A DNA stretch of 64,000 bases from Pegoplata infirma (Eukaryota > Arthropoda > Insecta > Diptera > Anthomyiidae): assembly GCA_963921195.1 (NCBI GenBank), contig OY992540.1:36820971-36884970 (forward strand), written 5' to 3'. Under the pieces are notes generated by a model, which was not told the origin of the DNA, ran no database searches, and worked only from the letters and a program-made list of their open reading frames with translations. The position numbers were made by a program, and so were the translations under genes. Shown here in pieces: positions 20,153 through 31,605 of the stretch (the first letter of the stretch is position 1; the number at the start of each line of letters is the position of its first letter).

Positions 20153-21880
20153 AACTCCATGTTCTTGAGAAACCCACTCTCAGTACGAGAGAGTTTGTCT
20201 TCTATTAGAAGCAAAAACTAAAACTGCATTTAACATTTGCCGACGGCAAACATGCAGAAATCAACCAACCTGCTTTTAAATATAATTGGTTGTGAAAAAA
20301 ATTTCAAAATCATAGATTTTGTTTATTTCTTTTTCCGTAAAATAAATTGAAATAATTGGGATATATGAATATTTCATGTAAAACCTTATTTTCTAAAAAA
20401 TTACGAAAATGGGGAAAATGGAAATAACAGAAACGATCGTCAATTCATTCCTAAAAATTACCAACATTTTTTGGAAGCAGAAACTCTATGAGGATTTATT
20501 TGAAGTACTTGTTATATTAATTCATAATGGGAAATATAAATAAGGAAATATAACATTTTTAATTAGTAGTATTTGTTTAATTACACCGCTAAGAAAATCG
20601 AAGGTTTTAACTCCGGTTTGAGGTTTCATAAAATTTTTTTAAAGACTTTGACTCGCTGATTCCAAATCTATGCTCCAAATTTTTTCATAAAAAAATGCGA
20701 AAAACTCAATTTTGCCTTATTTTGATAGCCTGAATTGAACTATGATCTCAAAAATAGGATAGAAAAAAATTTAAGTTGTTGCATTTTTACTTTAACTTAT
20801 TTAACAATGTTTTTTAGAGACTAAATTATTTGTAAACTTTAGTTTCTTATATTTTCTACTCTTACAAAAAACCGAAAAACGCTTTATAACAAATTTGCTA
20901 AAATTTTAAAATTTTTCAAAAACGTGTTTAAATTGAGAAAAAAAAAGTCAAAACCCAACAAAGTGTCCCAGGGAGTAGAATCATGTTAAAAACAATATAA
21001 AAAAAATGCAGAGCATTTCTTTTATTGTCTTCGAAAACAAAAAAACCAAAGAGTCATTGTCACAAATTTGTCTATTATTTCTGGAAAACAAAAAACAAAA
21101 AAAAAATAATAAATAAATCGTTTCCTTTACTCAACGGCACGTTCAAGTGTAAAATATTTTCAAAAATCTACACTCATTTTTACTTTCAATTTCCGGTCAA
21201 AATAACAAACTCAAAAAATTGTTTGAAATTGTGAACTCAAGCTGTCATTTTTAAAATAACACAAATGTCATAAATTTTTTCTTAAAAATGATCATTATGT
21301 TTATGCAACTTTACAAAATTATTTTAACCAAAGATCATCATCGTGATGATCGTTTTCAAGATCATAAAATTTGTGCACCCGCACTTACCGTTATTTCTCA
21401 AAAAAAAAAAAAAATAAACATTTTTGAAGTTATATTTTGAAATCAACTCTAATGATGTGATGATACTTTCAAGAAAAACAATGGTCAAAGTAGTCAATGT
21501 ATTTGTACTTACAATTGGTGTTATATTGATTTTATTTTTCAAACAGATTTTTGTGTGTTATTTCAACACGCACTTTGTAATTACGGTCAAAATAATATTT
21601 TTATTTAGTTTGTGTGTTATTTTTTTGCTTTATTTTTCCAGTAGCTGTAAAACTTTATGAAATATAGCCTTAGGAAAATAAATAAGAATTGTTTCCCTCA
21701 TACTAACTATTAATAATAAAATAAAAAAAACTGATGTTCAATATTTTGAATTTTTTGGTGGGAACTACTGGTTTTTGTTTTTTTAACGTACAATCATAGC
21801 TGGAGATAGTTTTTTAAACTCTGGTTAAGAAATTTTTGGATTAGTTTAAAAACTGGGAGAGCTGAGAAATTTTCTAATAT
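20153..21880. other. AT-rich DNA without recognisable genes
   Basis: No exon, RNA gene or clear transposon was found. ATGATC words, including a short ATCATCGTGATGAT palindrome (about 21335-21350), recur between 21285 and 21360. Several 60-80 codon ORFs are low-complexity and show no family features. Confidence 0.5.
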
Positions 21881-21889
21881 TTTTTGTAT

Positions 21890-22200
21890 AATCTCCACTG
21901 TAGTGATAAAGGGGATATATAAGTCTGTCATTGCGTTTGCTACCTCTCGAAATATCGATTAATTTTATTTCGATCTAGCAATGTCCGTCCGTCTCGTGTC
22001 TGTTTTAAACATGATAACTTTCAAAAGACTACTCCAAGGCTACTGAAGCTTCGTATATATATTTGCCGTTCTCCCAACCAGGTTGGTATTGCATTTCAGC
22101 AAAATCGACCCAGGAGTTCAGAGATATAGCTCATTTACTTGTATAGTGTCATAACTCAAAATATTTGATTTTGCAGAAAACGCGTTTAAAGTTAACAATT
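21890..22200. repeat. Dispersed repeat copy with GTCCGTCCGTC
   Basis: The order is AAATATCGATTAATTTTATT, GTCCGTCCGTC (about 21983-21994), 'ACTACTCCAAGGCTACTGAAG', 'CCAGGTTGGTATTGCATTTC' and 'GACCCAGGAGTTCAGAGATA'. It parallels 4085-4215 and, more loosely, 53640-53790. Confidence 0.6.
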
Positions 22201-22301
22201 GAAACTGGTTATTGAATTTTTTATGAATTTTACACTCTTACTTGGTTTTTTGAAATTTAATAAAATCTTAAAAATCCTAGAAACGTAAAACTTTGACAGC
22301 A

Positions 22302-22791
22302 CACAGAAAGAATTTAAAACGAATTTCAATTAACAAAAACGCGGATTCAACCAATTTTTTTGATTGAAATTCTTCCAACAAAAAAAAATTGTTATACCAA
22401 TCATCAAAATTGTAGGTTATTAATTGAATATTTTTTCAATCAAACATTTTTTCGAGTTTGATCACAAATTTTATGAATTTTTTTATTTATAGTCAATCAA
22501 AATAATGATTGATTTAACGAATGAATTGTAAGCTTATGACAAGATTATGAAAAAAATTCATCTTTTTTGCTTTCCAATATGTTGATAACAATGAAAACGT
22601 AAAACCCGATTATTTAGTATATTTTTGAATTAATGTATTCAAATAAATTAAAGCAAAAAAATCTGGTATGTTGAAAATTCATAATTTGAAAGTTAAAGAA
22701 AATAACAAAAATTTTAATCAAAACATTGATTGACGAATATAAATTTTGTTGATCAATAGATTTAATTGACATTTTTTAGCCAATTTGTGTG
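22302..22791 (+). mobile_element. CACAGAAA-family MITE
   Basis: It begins CACAGAAAGAATTTAAAAC and ends AGCCAATTTGTGTG. It is co-linear with the 15560-16088 copy and inverted relative to 6536-7028. The left flank is CA and the right is TA, so the duplication is imperfect or has mutated. No ORF. Confidence 0.75.
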
Positions 22792-22819
22792 TAGGATCTG
22801 AAAAAAATGTTTTTTGGAA

Positions 22820-23815
22820 ATTTGGGGAAAGAGTGTACCAAAATTGGTACTTTTCGATCGCCTGTAATAATGGTTCCAGAAACTTGAAATGTGGAATGTA
22901 AGATTATCATAAAACAAAAAAACATTCTCAAAAAAGTGACTTTTGAAAATTAAGATTTTAATGGGCGAAAATTGTAGTTTGGTACTTTATTTCCTAAAAT
23001 AATGGTTCCATCAAAAAAAAAATCGGAAAAAATACTTTTTTGGAAATCTATAAAACGGTTAAAAAAAATTAAAACGTGGAATGTTGGATCATGCAAAAAA
23101 AAAACTATCTGACCAAAGTACTTTTTAGAAAGTTTTGATGCTTAGAACGAAAAAAAAACGTACTTTTGTACTTTTTCCATCGCCTGAAATACTAGTCATT
23201 AAAACTTGATTTTTTTAAATGTAGGATGCTCGATCAAATCCGAACATGCTGAAAACAGACTTACAATTAGTAATTTTTGATTTTATGAGGGTAAAAAGAG
23301 GTAAAAAATTGTACTATGGTACTTTCCCGATCTCCTAAAATAATTTTATTTGTACTTGAACATCGTATTTATAAATGGAATGATATCCACTTCAGAACAA
23401 TTCAAGAATTCTAGCATCGATTTGTTAAGAGCATATTTTTGCATATTTTAGCCTTAAGAGTACTTTTTAGAACTTGTGATTTTAAAGCGTAAAAAATGTA
23501 CTTTGGTACTTTCTCTTGAAAAATGAAACAATTCAAGAAACTTTGAACGTGGAATGTAGGATCATGGAGTGAAAAAAAAACATTCTGACAAAGGACTTTT
23601 TAAAAAGTTTCGATGCTCATAGCGTTAAAAAGTGCACTTTAGTAATTTTTCTATCTCCTGAAATAATGGTCATAACAACATAATTTTTTTCCTCCATCGC
23701 GATATCGGAACAAAACATTCTAAAAAAAAAACTTTTAAGAATTTTTGATTCTAAGAGTGATAAATGTGGAAAAAAATTGTACTTTGGTACTTTTTAAATA
23801 TGCAATATCACATTT
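22820..23815. repeat. Tandem array of a diverged 130-200 bp unit
   Basis: Units share a 'TTTGGTACTTT..CGATC(G/T)CCTGAAATAATGG' start, then 'GGAATGTAGGATCAT', 'AACATTCTGACAAA' and 'ACTTTTTAGAAAGTTTTGATGC'. Starts are visible near 22845, 22975, 23170, 23320, 23500, 23640 and 23775. The units have drifted by many substitutions and small indels, so the array is old. TGCATATTTT words follow at 23900. Confidence 0.7.
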
Positions 23816-23879
23816 GTTCTTGAATATCATATTTATAAATTGATATAATATTTAACCATTTCAGAACAATTTGAGAACT

Positions 23880-24020
23880 CTAGCATCGATTTGTTAGAGC
23901 ATATTTTTGCATATTTTAGCCTTAAAGGTATATTTAGCACAATTTTTGACTTTAGAGCATATTTTAAGTGCATATTTTAGGGTTTTATGAGCATATTTTT
24001 CTGAATATTGCATATTTTGA
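23880..24020. repeat. TGCATATTTT-family patch
   Basis: GAGCATATTTTTGCATATTT and related words repeat about every 30-40 bp, alternating with TTAGCCTTAAAGG and TTGACTTTAGAGC. The same series (TTGTTAGAGCATATTTTTGC) also appears at 23427-23460. Confidence 0.6.
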
Positions 24021-24180
24021 TAGAAAAGCATAAAATATTTTGGATAGACGAAATCAGAAACAATTTTTTGTCCAAAAAAATGTTGATGTATTTTTGGAGA
24101 GGTATAAAAATGCAGATTTTTTTAATATTTTTTAATAATGCGGACTCAACTTCTGCTGTTGAGGCCCTATGTTCCTTGTA

Positions 24181-25365
24181 CACTGAAAAAAATAACTATA
24201 CTGAAATTAAATAAACACTGTTATTAATTTAAGTACACAATTTTTTTTATAATTTACTTCAACTTAGCTTAATATAAGGTGGTTTTACTTAAAACAAAGA
24301 AAATAAACTTGAAGATAGTACATGCAAATACTTAAAAAAGCACAAAAGTTTTCCTTAATTTGTTTTTTTAAATTAAGTTAAATATTCTTTACATTAATGG
24401 CGAATTGATTGCATTTAAGAAAAAAAGAGTTTATTAAAAAATTTTGTTTTACTTAAAAGAAAAATATTTAAATTGTGTGCAAAAAAAATAAATAAGTACG
24501 TAACTTACTTAAAAATAGTATAGACATTTTCAAGACATTGAATCAAATAAGTACTAATCTTTAATTCCAAAACGCATTTTCTTTAATTTAATCAATTTTT
24601 GTATTAAGTTAAGAAAAAAGTAACCTTTATTTTATTGATTTCATTGACTTTATTTGAATCCATATCTTCATCAGTTTAAGAAAGAATTGACTTAACTTAA
24701 GAAAAAAATACTTGAAGTATTTTGGGGACCCCATCTGGGGGCCCCATCTAAAGACCCCATGAGACCCTAACTTTAAATCCAAATTTCGATTTTCGCGGAA
24801 TTTTCAAATGCCTATAACTCTGCAAATACTGCAGATACGAAAAAAATTCTAAAAGCATTTTTGTAGTCCTTAACTTGTAGAATATGACCGCCGAAGACCC
24901 GAAAGTTCTCCGAGTTATAGTTTTCGAGTTATATCATGATCAAATTTCTCAAGACCCCATTCCCAGATCTCGAAAACTAAGCCAGATAGAGCGATTCTGA
25001 CCAAAATTTTGGATCAAAATCAATAGTGACCCTATAATAGTGAACGCACATACTCATGGGCGGACCCCATATATTGGGGGCCCGTAGGGTCCTCACATTG
25101 GGACTCCATAGGGTCCACAGAATCCGTAAGTTTAAGGAAATTTTTCCTTATTTTAAAAAAATATTTTTCCTCTGGATAAAAACAATTAAACTTATAATAA
25201 GTACAATTTTACTTACTTTTAAGATATATTTAAGTAAATGCATTACTATGTTTTAGGAAAAAATATACTTGGAAGAAGAATTAATATCTTTGGAGCCCTC
25301 GCATACCCTTCTTTTTTTAAATTAAGTTCAACATGCTTTAAAAATGGTAAAATTTTTTTTCAGTG
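24181..25365. mobile_element. CACTGAAA-type element with GC-richer core, TA TSD
   Basis: CACTGAAAAAAATAACTAT at the left and ...AATTTTTTTTCAGTG at the right form the TIR, with TA outside both ends (24179-24180, 25366-25367). The outer parts are AT-rich with TTAAGTT/AACTTAA words. The core, 24720-25130, is distinctly GC-richer and carries GGGGACCCCATCTGGGGGCC, 'CTCGAAAACTAAGCCAGATAG' and 'GTTATAGTTTTCGAG'. The same kind of core is in the 47887-48965 element, so they are one family. No ORF of significance. Confidence 0.8.
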
Positions 25366-25379
25366 TAGGAGTTAAAAAA

Positions 25380-25650
25380 CAAATATATAATTTAACTTCT
25401 GCTTTCCTTATAATTAGGGTAAAATTTCGAAACACATAGATTTCTAGTATTTTTATTAGTTCGCACTAGGTTGAAATAATTTAGAATATGAGTTTTTTAT
25501 GAATATCTGATGTTTGGACCCCGGATACTCCACGAAATGGCTAATTTTAGTTCAGAGACAGTTTAAAAAGTGAAAACTTTGTTAATTTGTTACTTTTAAG
25601 AGCATATTTTGTGTTTAGAGCATATTTTTGGTTTCCCTAAAATTTTGATT
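25380..25650. other. AT-rich spacer with a TGCATATTTT remnant
   Basis: GAGCATATTTTGTGTTTAGA and GAGCATATTTTTGG occur at 25599-25630. Nothing else is recognisable. Confidence 0.4.
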
Positions 25651-25852
25651 CTGCACAGAAAGAAATTGTATTTTATGCTCATTTTTAATTAAGTCGTTGT
25701 TGTATTAAGAAATAATTTAATTGTATTGACAAATTGTATTGTTGAATTAAATACCAATTATTTTATTTGCCAATACAATTAAATTGTTTGTTAATACAAC
25801 AACGATTTAATTGCAAATGAGACTACAATAATTTTTTTTTTGATCTGTGCAG
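25651..25852. mobile_element. 202-bp hairpin MITE
   Basis: CTGCACAGAAAGAAATTGTA at the left and ...TTTTTGATCTGTGCAG at the right pair. The arms include GTCGTTGTTGTATTAA and TTAATACAACAACGATT, and AATTTAATTGTATTG with CAATACAATTAAATT. The sequence forms an almost continuous hairpin centred near 25752. Confidence 0.75.
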
Positions 25853-26214
25853 GAGTTTTTGAAAATTTCGATTCAAAAGGCAAAAGAGAAGTTAAAAGGA
25901 AAAACTTTTAACTTTCTTATAACTATTGAATTAAGAAATCCAGAATCTTAAAATTTTACCTGTAGGTTTCTCTAGCAGAATTAACATGAAAGAGAAGGGC
26001 ATATTTTGAATTTAAAAATTTTTAGGATATAAAGGGTAAACAGTTGGTAAAAGCGGGGTTAAATGGTACTTTTAATATAAACTCTAATTAAAATGATTTC
26101 AGTTTTGTGTTATAAATTGAGTTAATTTAAACAAAATGTGTAATTTTACTTAAATTAATTATATTTTACTCAATTTAGGGTAGTATATAATTTAAATTTA
26201 CCCAATTTATAGTA

Positions 26215-26750
26215 CATAGAAAAAAATATGGAGGAAACTAATTTGAGTAATCGCTTGTTTAAATTGAAAGATATAAATTGAGTAATTTTTTAATTGACGC
26301 AATTAAAAATTTACTTAAAGATTTTAAAAACAATTTAAGCAAATAATTTAATATTTTTTTTATTTTTTTTTTTTAACTCTCATAGTTTTTTGAATTCTCG
26401 TTTAGTTTATAGTTTTTTGTGTATGTATATGAAAGTTTGTAATCGTCTTAATAAAATTTTCCTATGTTTTTGAGACATAAATATGTTTGGTAAAGTTTGA
26501 AAAAACATTTTTTTTTTTTTTTTTAAATTTAAAACTTTTTTAAACTAAAAAAAAAAAAAAATAGATAAATTTTGAGTAAATTTTTAATTGTGTCGATAAA
26601 AAATTTACTTAAAATTTTTTTTAAACATTTAATAATTTTTTATTAAAAATTTACTCAATACTATTAAATCGTTTACTGGTGCAAAATTGAGTAATTTTTT
26701 ACTCAATAGTATTAAAAATTTACTCAAATATTTTTTTATTTTTTTCTGTG
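26215..26750. mobile_element. MITE with CA(T/C)AGAAAAAAATA ends, TA TSD
   Basis: The left CATAGAAAAAAATATGG and the inverted right CACAGAAAAAAATAAAA agree at 13 of the first 14 positions. TA flanks both ends (26213-26214, 26751-26752). The interior repeats TTGAGTAA / TTACTCAA in both orientations. Similar GAGTTAATTTAAAC words just to the left (26090-26210) suggest a second eroded copy. Confidence 0.7.
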
Positions 26751-26879
26751 TAGGATACTGAAACAATTTTTTAATTTAAGTGTATTTATTGAAATTTTTG
26801 TATTTATTCAACCTTTGGAACGGAATCGATCGGAAAACGATGTGAAATGGAACAGAAACGAAACGGATTATTTTTTTAC

Positions 26880-27310
26880 TCAACATTTGTTAACTCTATT
26901 TTTTCACTCAAAATTTTTTAATCAAAATTTTTCCATTTTAATTAATTTTTTTTCATATTTTTTCTGTTAAAATATTTTTTCTGTTAAAATATTTTTCTCT
27001 TAAAATATTTTTTCTCTCAAAATATTTTTCATTCAAAATTTCTTTAAATTTCAATAACATTTTTCACAAAAAGCGGAGTTATTTGATTGCATTAACTGTT
27101 CTAAATAGTTTTTTCACTTAACATTTTTTCACTTAGAATATTTTTCACTCAATTTTTTTTTCCACTCAAAATTCGTTTTTACTTTCAAGAACATTTTTCT
27201 CTAGGGAGCATTTTTTTTTTCTGATCAAATTATTTTTACTCAAAATATTTTTTGTCTCAAATTGGTTTTCATTAAAAATTTGTTTTCAAGAAAATTTTTT
27301 ACTAGAAACG
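26880..27310. repeat. Degenerate TTTTTCACTCAAAATAT short repeat
   Basis: The words TTTTTCACTCAAAAT, TTTTTCTGTTAAAATAT and TTTTTCTCTCAAAATAT recur about every 20-30 bp. A larger segment is repeated too, with 'AAAAGCGGAGTTATTTGATTG' (about 27069) and 'GAAACGGAGTTATTTTATTG' (about 27305). It looks like an old tandem array. Confidence 0.55.
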
Positions 27311-28010
27311 GAGTTATTTTATTGTTTTAATTGATCTTAAAAGTTTTAGCGAAAAACTTAAACGTCAATAATTAAATAAAAAGATTCCATAGGGAGAATT
27401 TTAGAAACGGGGACTCTTTTTCTGATCATTCTTAGCCGGTATTTAATATTACTATTAACGTATTTCACATCTGATTTCTAATCTTATCACAAAACAAAGG
27501 TCAAATTCAAATCTTAACTTATAATTGTCAAATTGCCCCCTTTCACGCTTAATATTTGTTTAGTCTATTTTGTGATCAAAATATCATCATTATAATAAAT
27601 GATATTAAAAAACATTTTCTCTTTAACATTTTTTCATATTTGATTTTTGTAGCTTGTATATTTTAACTACGACTTTTACTTACTATGTTGTTAGATCATG
27701 TTTACGATTTGTGGCAGCTAAGTTGACTGATTAAAATTGCTACCACTTGCTGTGAATACAACAAAATAAGGCAACAGTTACAACAAAAAATTTATAAACA
27801 GTCAATATAAATTAATAATGATTTTTTTAAAAATTTATATTAAACATAATTTAAATAATGTTCAATAAGGCTTTCAAAATATTTTTAAAAGTGAGGAGTT
27901 TAAAAAAAATAAATGATTTAGAAATATTTAATAAAAATACTTATAAAATAAAATTTTTGATGTGAAACTTTTTGACAAAATAATTGCAGCATATTAACAA
28001 AATAAAATGC
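27311..28010. other. Low-repeat AT-rich stretch
   Basis: No gene or transposon was identified. The part around 27430-27770 is of comparatively normal complexity ('ATCATGTTTACGATTTGTGG', 'GCAGCTAAGTTGACTG') and is a possible place for intronic regulatory sequence. Confidence 0.4.
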
Positions 28011-28016
28011 TAACTA

Positions 28017-28352
28017 ATTTATTTTTCGCTACCTCCTATTTTACGAGAATTCCTAGTAATTTTACAAGCTTTTTACCAATAATTTGTCATTTTACAAGCT
28101 TTTTACCAATAAAATTGTAAATTTACAGTTTTTTGGCGCAATTAAAATTACAAGGAATTCTCGTGAATTTAATAAATTTTTTTTGTAAAATTATCTTAAA
28201 AATTTGTAAAATTACAAAAAAAAATTGTACAATTACAAAAAAAAAATTAAATTTCGATTTGTTAAAAAAAACAAGGAAAAGTGTCAAATATTGGTAAAAT
28301 GGGATTACGAGACTTTTCCCAGTAATTTGACAAAGTTTTTTTTTGTGTGTAC
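28017..28352. mobile_element. TTTGTAAAATTAC-family MITE, left-truncated
   Basis: It runs from GCTACCTCCTATTTTACGAG to 'AATGGGATTACGAGACTTTT' and ends TTTTTTTTTGTGTG, before TA. It is the reverse-orientation relative of 14411-14769. The tRNA-module MITE at 28355 begins two bases further on. A minus-strand ORF through it is AT-rich noise. Confidence 0.65.
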
Positions 28353-28354
28353 TA

Positions 28355-29159
28355 CACTCAAAATATTTTGTAGGCAAAAACAAATGAAAAACACACTTAA
28401 AACCAGTGAATAAACAATTGAAAACCATCCCAGTAATTATTCATTTATTTTAACAAACATCAACATTTATTTTTTACTGTTGACAAAGTTTTCTAAAATA
28501 AATAACATTAAACATTAAAAAATTACGGTTTTTTCATTCTTTTTTACTAACAAATTCGAAAAAAATAACCTACGAAAACATTAAAAATTAATGATAGTTC
28601 TGTTATTTTTACCAACAAATTCCAAAAAAATAACCTACCAAAACATTAAAAATTAAAGATTTCGCAGGTTATTTTTTACAATTTTCTATTGAAATATTTT
28701 TTTTTAAATTTTTAATAAAATTTTGGGGAATCGATCCCGCAATCAACTACATTCTGGCCAGACACTCTACCCATCGTGCCAAAGTCACATGATACAAACA
28801 TGTTTTTATATTTCTATAAATAATTTTTTGAATTTTTTTTCTACAAAAAAATAACCTACTTGTGTAGGTAAAAACTAATGATATATCATTAAAAAATACA
28901 AACAATTAAAAAAAAAATTACTTACACAAATCATTAAAAATTTAAAGAATAATCAAAAGTTTTTACTTACAGAACAAAAATAAATGACTTTAAAGATTAA
29001 ATGTTAATGAAAGTCTTTATTTTTTAGTGTGTCATTTTTGAAACAAAGAACAGAAGTAGTCATTAATAAAAACTGAACATCAAACAAATGTTTTTTCTTT
29101 TAAAAACGACTAAACGGAAAACTTTTTAAATAAACTACAAACAGTTAATTTTTCGAGTG
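28355..29159. mobile_element. MITE with internal tRNA-like module, copy 2
   Basis: CACTCAAAATATTTTGTAGG at the left and ...TTAATTTTTCGAGTG at the right, with TA outside (28353-28354, 29160-29161). It is very similar to copy 3 (30388-31200) along its whole length, so these two are relatively recent. It lacks the 141-bp insertion of copy 1 and lost about 14 bp near the right end (the ATGACATAATT part). Confidence 0.85.
28725..28790 (-). other. tRNA-like module, copy 2
   Basis: On the minus strand, TGGCACGATGGGTAGAG (A-box-like, 28765-28781) and GGGATCGATTCCCC (B-box-like, near 28726-28739) are intact. The intervening TGTCTGGCCAGAATG could form an anticodon-arm-like hairpin (CTGGCCAG). Confidence 0.65.
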
Positions 29160-29161
29160 TA

Positions 29162-30000
29162 GTTAAAATACCAGAATTCAAATTTGCTACTTTTTCGTAT
29201 TAAAGTAATCTGAAAATCTTCAAAATCTTAAAATAAATATTTGTTTTTTTATTGTAAAATTAACATTTTAATCATTAAAAATAATCATAATTAATAAAAA
29301 ATATGCTTAAAAAATCTCTACAAAAATGCCATTGAACTAGAATTTCAATCAATCTCTTAAAACTAACTAGTTGCTGTCTTTATTTTTAAAAAAATTTAAA
29401 TTTCAAGATTTCATACTTAAAAAAAACTCGTTAATCACTTTTGAAATTAATTTGATATTTTAATTAATTTTCAACAAAAAAAAAAATAATAATAAAAAAT
29501 GTAATTAAAATGTTAACATTTCTTTTACAAATTCAAAATAGCAAAGTGTTGTCTTAACAATGTCACCCACTGTTTAATTTTAATATTATTATTAGCCATT
29601 AAATATTAAAAAAAAATAAATGAAATAGTGGTAGATATTAAAGCCATTATACCGTTGTTGTTGCTGCCTGTAACTCATCTGTCTCCTCCTCACACTATTT
29701 TTAATGCAATTTTTTTTTTCTTTTTTTTTTGTAATATTATTTGTTGCTGCAGAAGCTTATCAAAAATTTACACAAACTACGGGAGTTGTGTTATATGACT
29801 GGAGATAGACGACACCAGAGTTAACATCTTTCTGCCAATGTTAATACAATCTAAAATTTAGCAACCAGTCTAAGAAAAAATAAAGCTACTGTATAAGTTT
29901 AAAAACGAGTATGAGTGATATTATCGGTGGTGGCGAATGTTAAATAGACTCTACTATTTTAAGAAATTTTTTTAGAATTTTTTGGGCCTCGAGCTAGAAT
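29162..30000. other. Low-repeat stretch, possible regulatory DNA
   Basis: No gene was identified. The interval 29560-29930 is of normal complexity, with GTTGTTGTTGCTGCCTGTAA, CATCTGTCTCCTCCTCACAC and GGAGATAGACGACACCAGAG. It contains no detectable inverted or tandem repeat. A short intron-like T-rich run precedes GTTGCTGCAG at about 29742-29752, but no open frame of note follows on either strand. Confidence 0.4.
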
Positions 30001-30387
30001 AATACTCTAATCGAGTATATATTTTTTTTTTAATTTCTAAAAATTCTCGTAATTTTACAGAACTTTCAGTTTTCTGATTTTTGTTTTTTTAAATTATTTC
30101 GAAAATTTTTCTATATTTTCCCGAACAGTTTTTCTAATTTTTTTCTAAGTCTTTATGATTTTTTCTAAGTTCTCCTGAGGTTTTCTTAATATTTTTTTAA
30201 GGCCTGATTAATTTTTAATAAAAATTGTGTTATTTGACCTTTAAAATAATATATTTTGAGTAGGGTTATTCTAGCTCGAGGTAATTTTTCTTTACTAATT
30301 ACAACCATGATTTTCTCGTAGAATAGTTTTCAAGAAAATTACTTTTCTGTTTAAAATTTATTTATGTTGGTCTTTTTTTCAATGCAA

Positions 30388-31200
30388 CACTCAAAATAGT
30401 TTGTAGGCAAAAACAAATGAAAAACACACTTAAAACAAGTGAATAAACAATTGAAAACCATTCCAGTAATTATTCATTTATTTTAACAAACATTAACATT
30501 TATTTTTTACTGTTGACAAAATTTTCTATATAAATAAATAACATTAAACATTAAAAAATTACGGGTTTTTCACTCTTTTTTACTAACATATTCGAAAAAA
30601 ATAACCTACGAAAACATTAAAAATTAATGATAGTTCTGTTATTTTTACCAACAAATTAAAAAAAAATAACCTACCTAAACATTAAAAAATAATGATTTCG
30701 TAGGTTATTTTTACAATTTTCTATTGAAATATTTTTTTTTTAATTTTTAATAAAATTTTGGGGAATCGATCCGGCAATCAACTACATTCTGGCCAGACAC
30801 TCTACCCATCGTGCCAAAGTCACTTGATACAAACATGTTTTTATTTTTCTATAAATAATTTTTGAATTTTTTTTCTACAAAAAAATAACCTACTTGTGTA
30901 GTAAAAACTAATGATATTTCATTAAAAAATACCAACAATTAAAAAAAAAATGACTTACACAAATCATTAAAAATTTAAAGAATAATCAGTAGTTTTTACT
31001 TACAGAACAAAAATAAATGACTTTAAAGATTAAATGTTAATGAAAGTCTTTATTTTTGAGTGTGTTATTTTTGAAACAAAGGACAGAAGTAGTCATTAAT
31101 AAAAACTGAACATCAAACAAATGTTTTTTCTTTTAAAAACGACTAAGCGGAAAACTTTTTAAATAAACTACAAACAGTTAATGACATAATTTTTTGAGTG
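30388..31200. mobile_element. MITE with internal tRNA-like module, copy 3
   Basis: It begins CACTCAAAATAGTTTGTAGG and ends ATAATTTTTTGAGTG. The right flank is TA and the left flank AA, so the duplication may have lost one base to mutation. Apart from scattered changes it matches copy 2. No ORF. Confidence 0.85.
30759..30824 (-). other. tRNA-like module, copy 3
   Basis: TGGCACGATGGGTAGAG and the B-box-like GATCGATTCCCC are kept. The base just before the B box differs from copy 2 (GCCGGATCG rather than GCGGGATCG). Confidence 0.6.
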
Positions 31201-31605
31201 TATGTCTATGCTATGCTATGTCTTGCAAAAAATTTCTAACATAAATAAATTTAAAACAGAAAAATAATTTTCTTGAAAATAATTCTATAATTAGTGAAAA
31301 ATTGTAATTAGTGAAGAAAATTGACCTCGAGCAAGAATAACCCCACTCAAAATATTTTTGAAATGTTTTCTGTATATACTGACTTATTCAGAATTTTTCA
31401 TGAATTTTTCTATATTTTCTAAATTTTCCTGATTTTTTCTTATTTTTTCGAAAGTATTTGATTTGTTTTTAAAATGTTTCAAACAATTTTAATTTTTTTT
31501 TTCTAAAATTTACTGAATTTCTGATTTTTGTTAAATTTTTCTGATTTTTGTTAAGTTGTTTTAGATTTTTTCTAAATAAATAAAAATTCTTCGAGCTCGA
31601 GGCCA

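Larger units (their letters stand above)
30240..31345. mobile_element. Older foldback element split by a MITE
   Basis: Left arm 30255-30372 contains 'TTATTCTAGCTCGAGGTAAT', 'TTTCTTTACTAATTACAA' and 'TTCAAGAAAATTACTTTTCTG'. Right arm 31222-31340 carries the same words inverted ('CAGAAAAATAATTTTCTTGA', 'TTGTAATTAGTGAAGAAAAT', 'CCTCGAGCAAGAATAA'). The tRNA-module MITE 30388-31200 occupies the centre. A third single arm is at 42440-42550. Outer limits are approximate. Confidence 0.6.

Noticed and set aside
29742..29830. Acceptor-like TTGTTGCTGCAG followed by an exon
   Set aside because: No open reading frame of useful length follows on the plus strand, and no donor fits.
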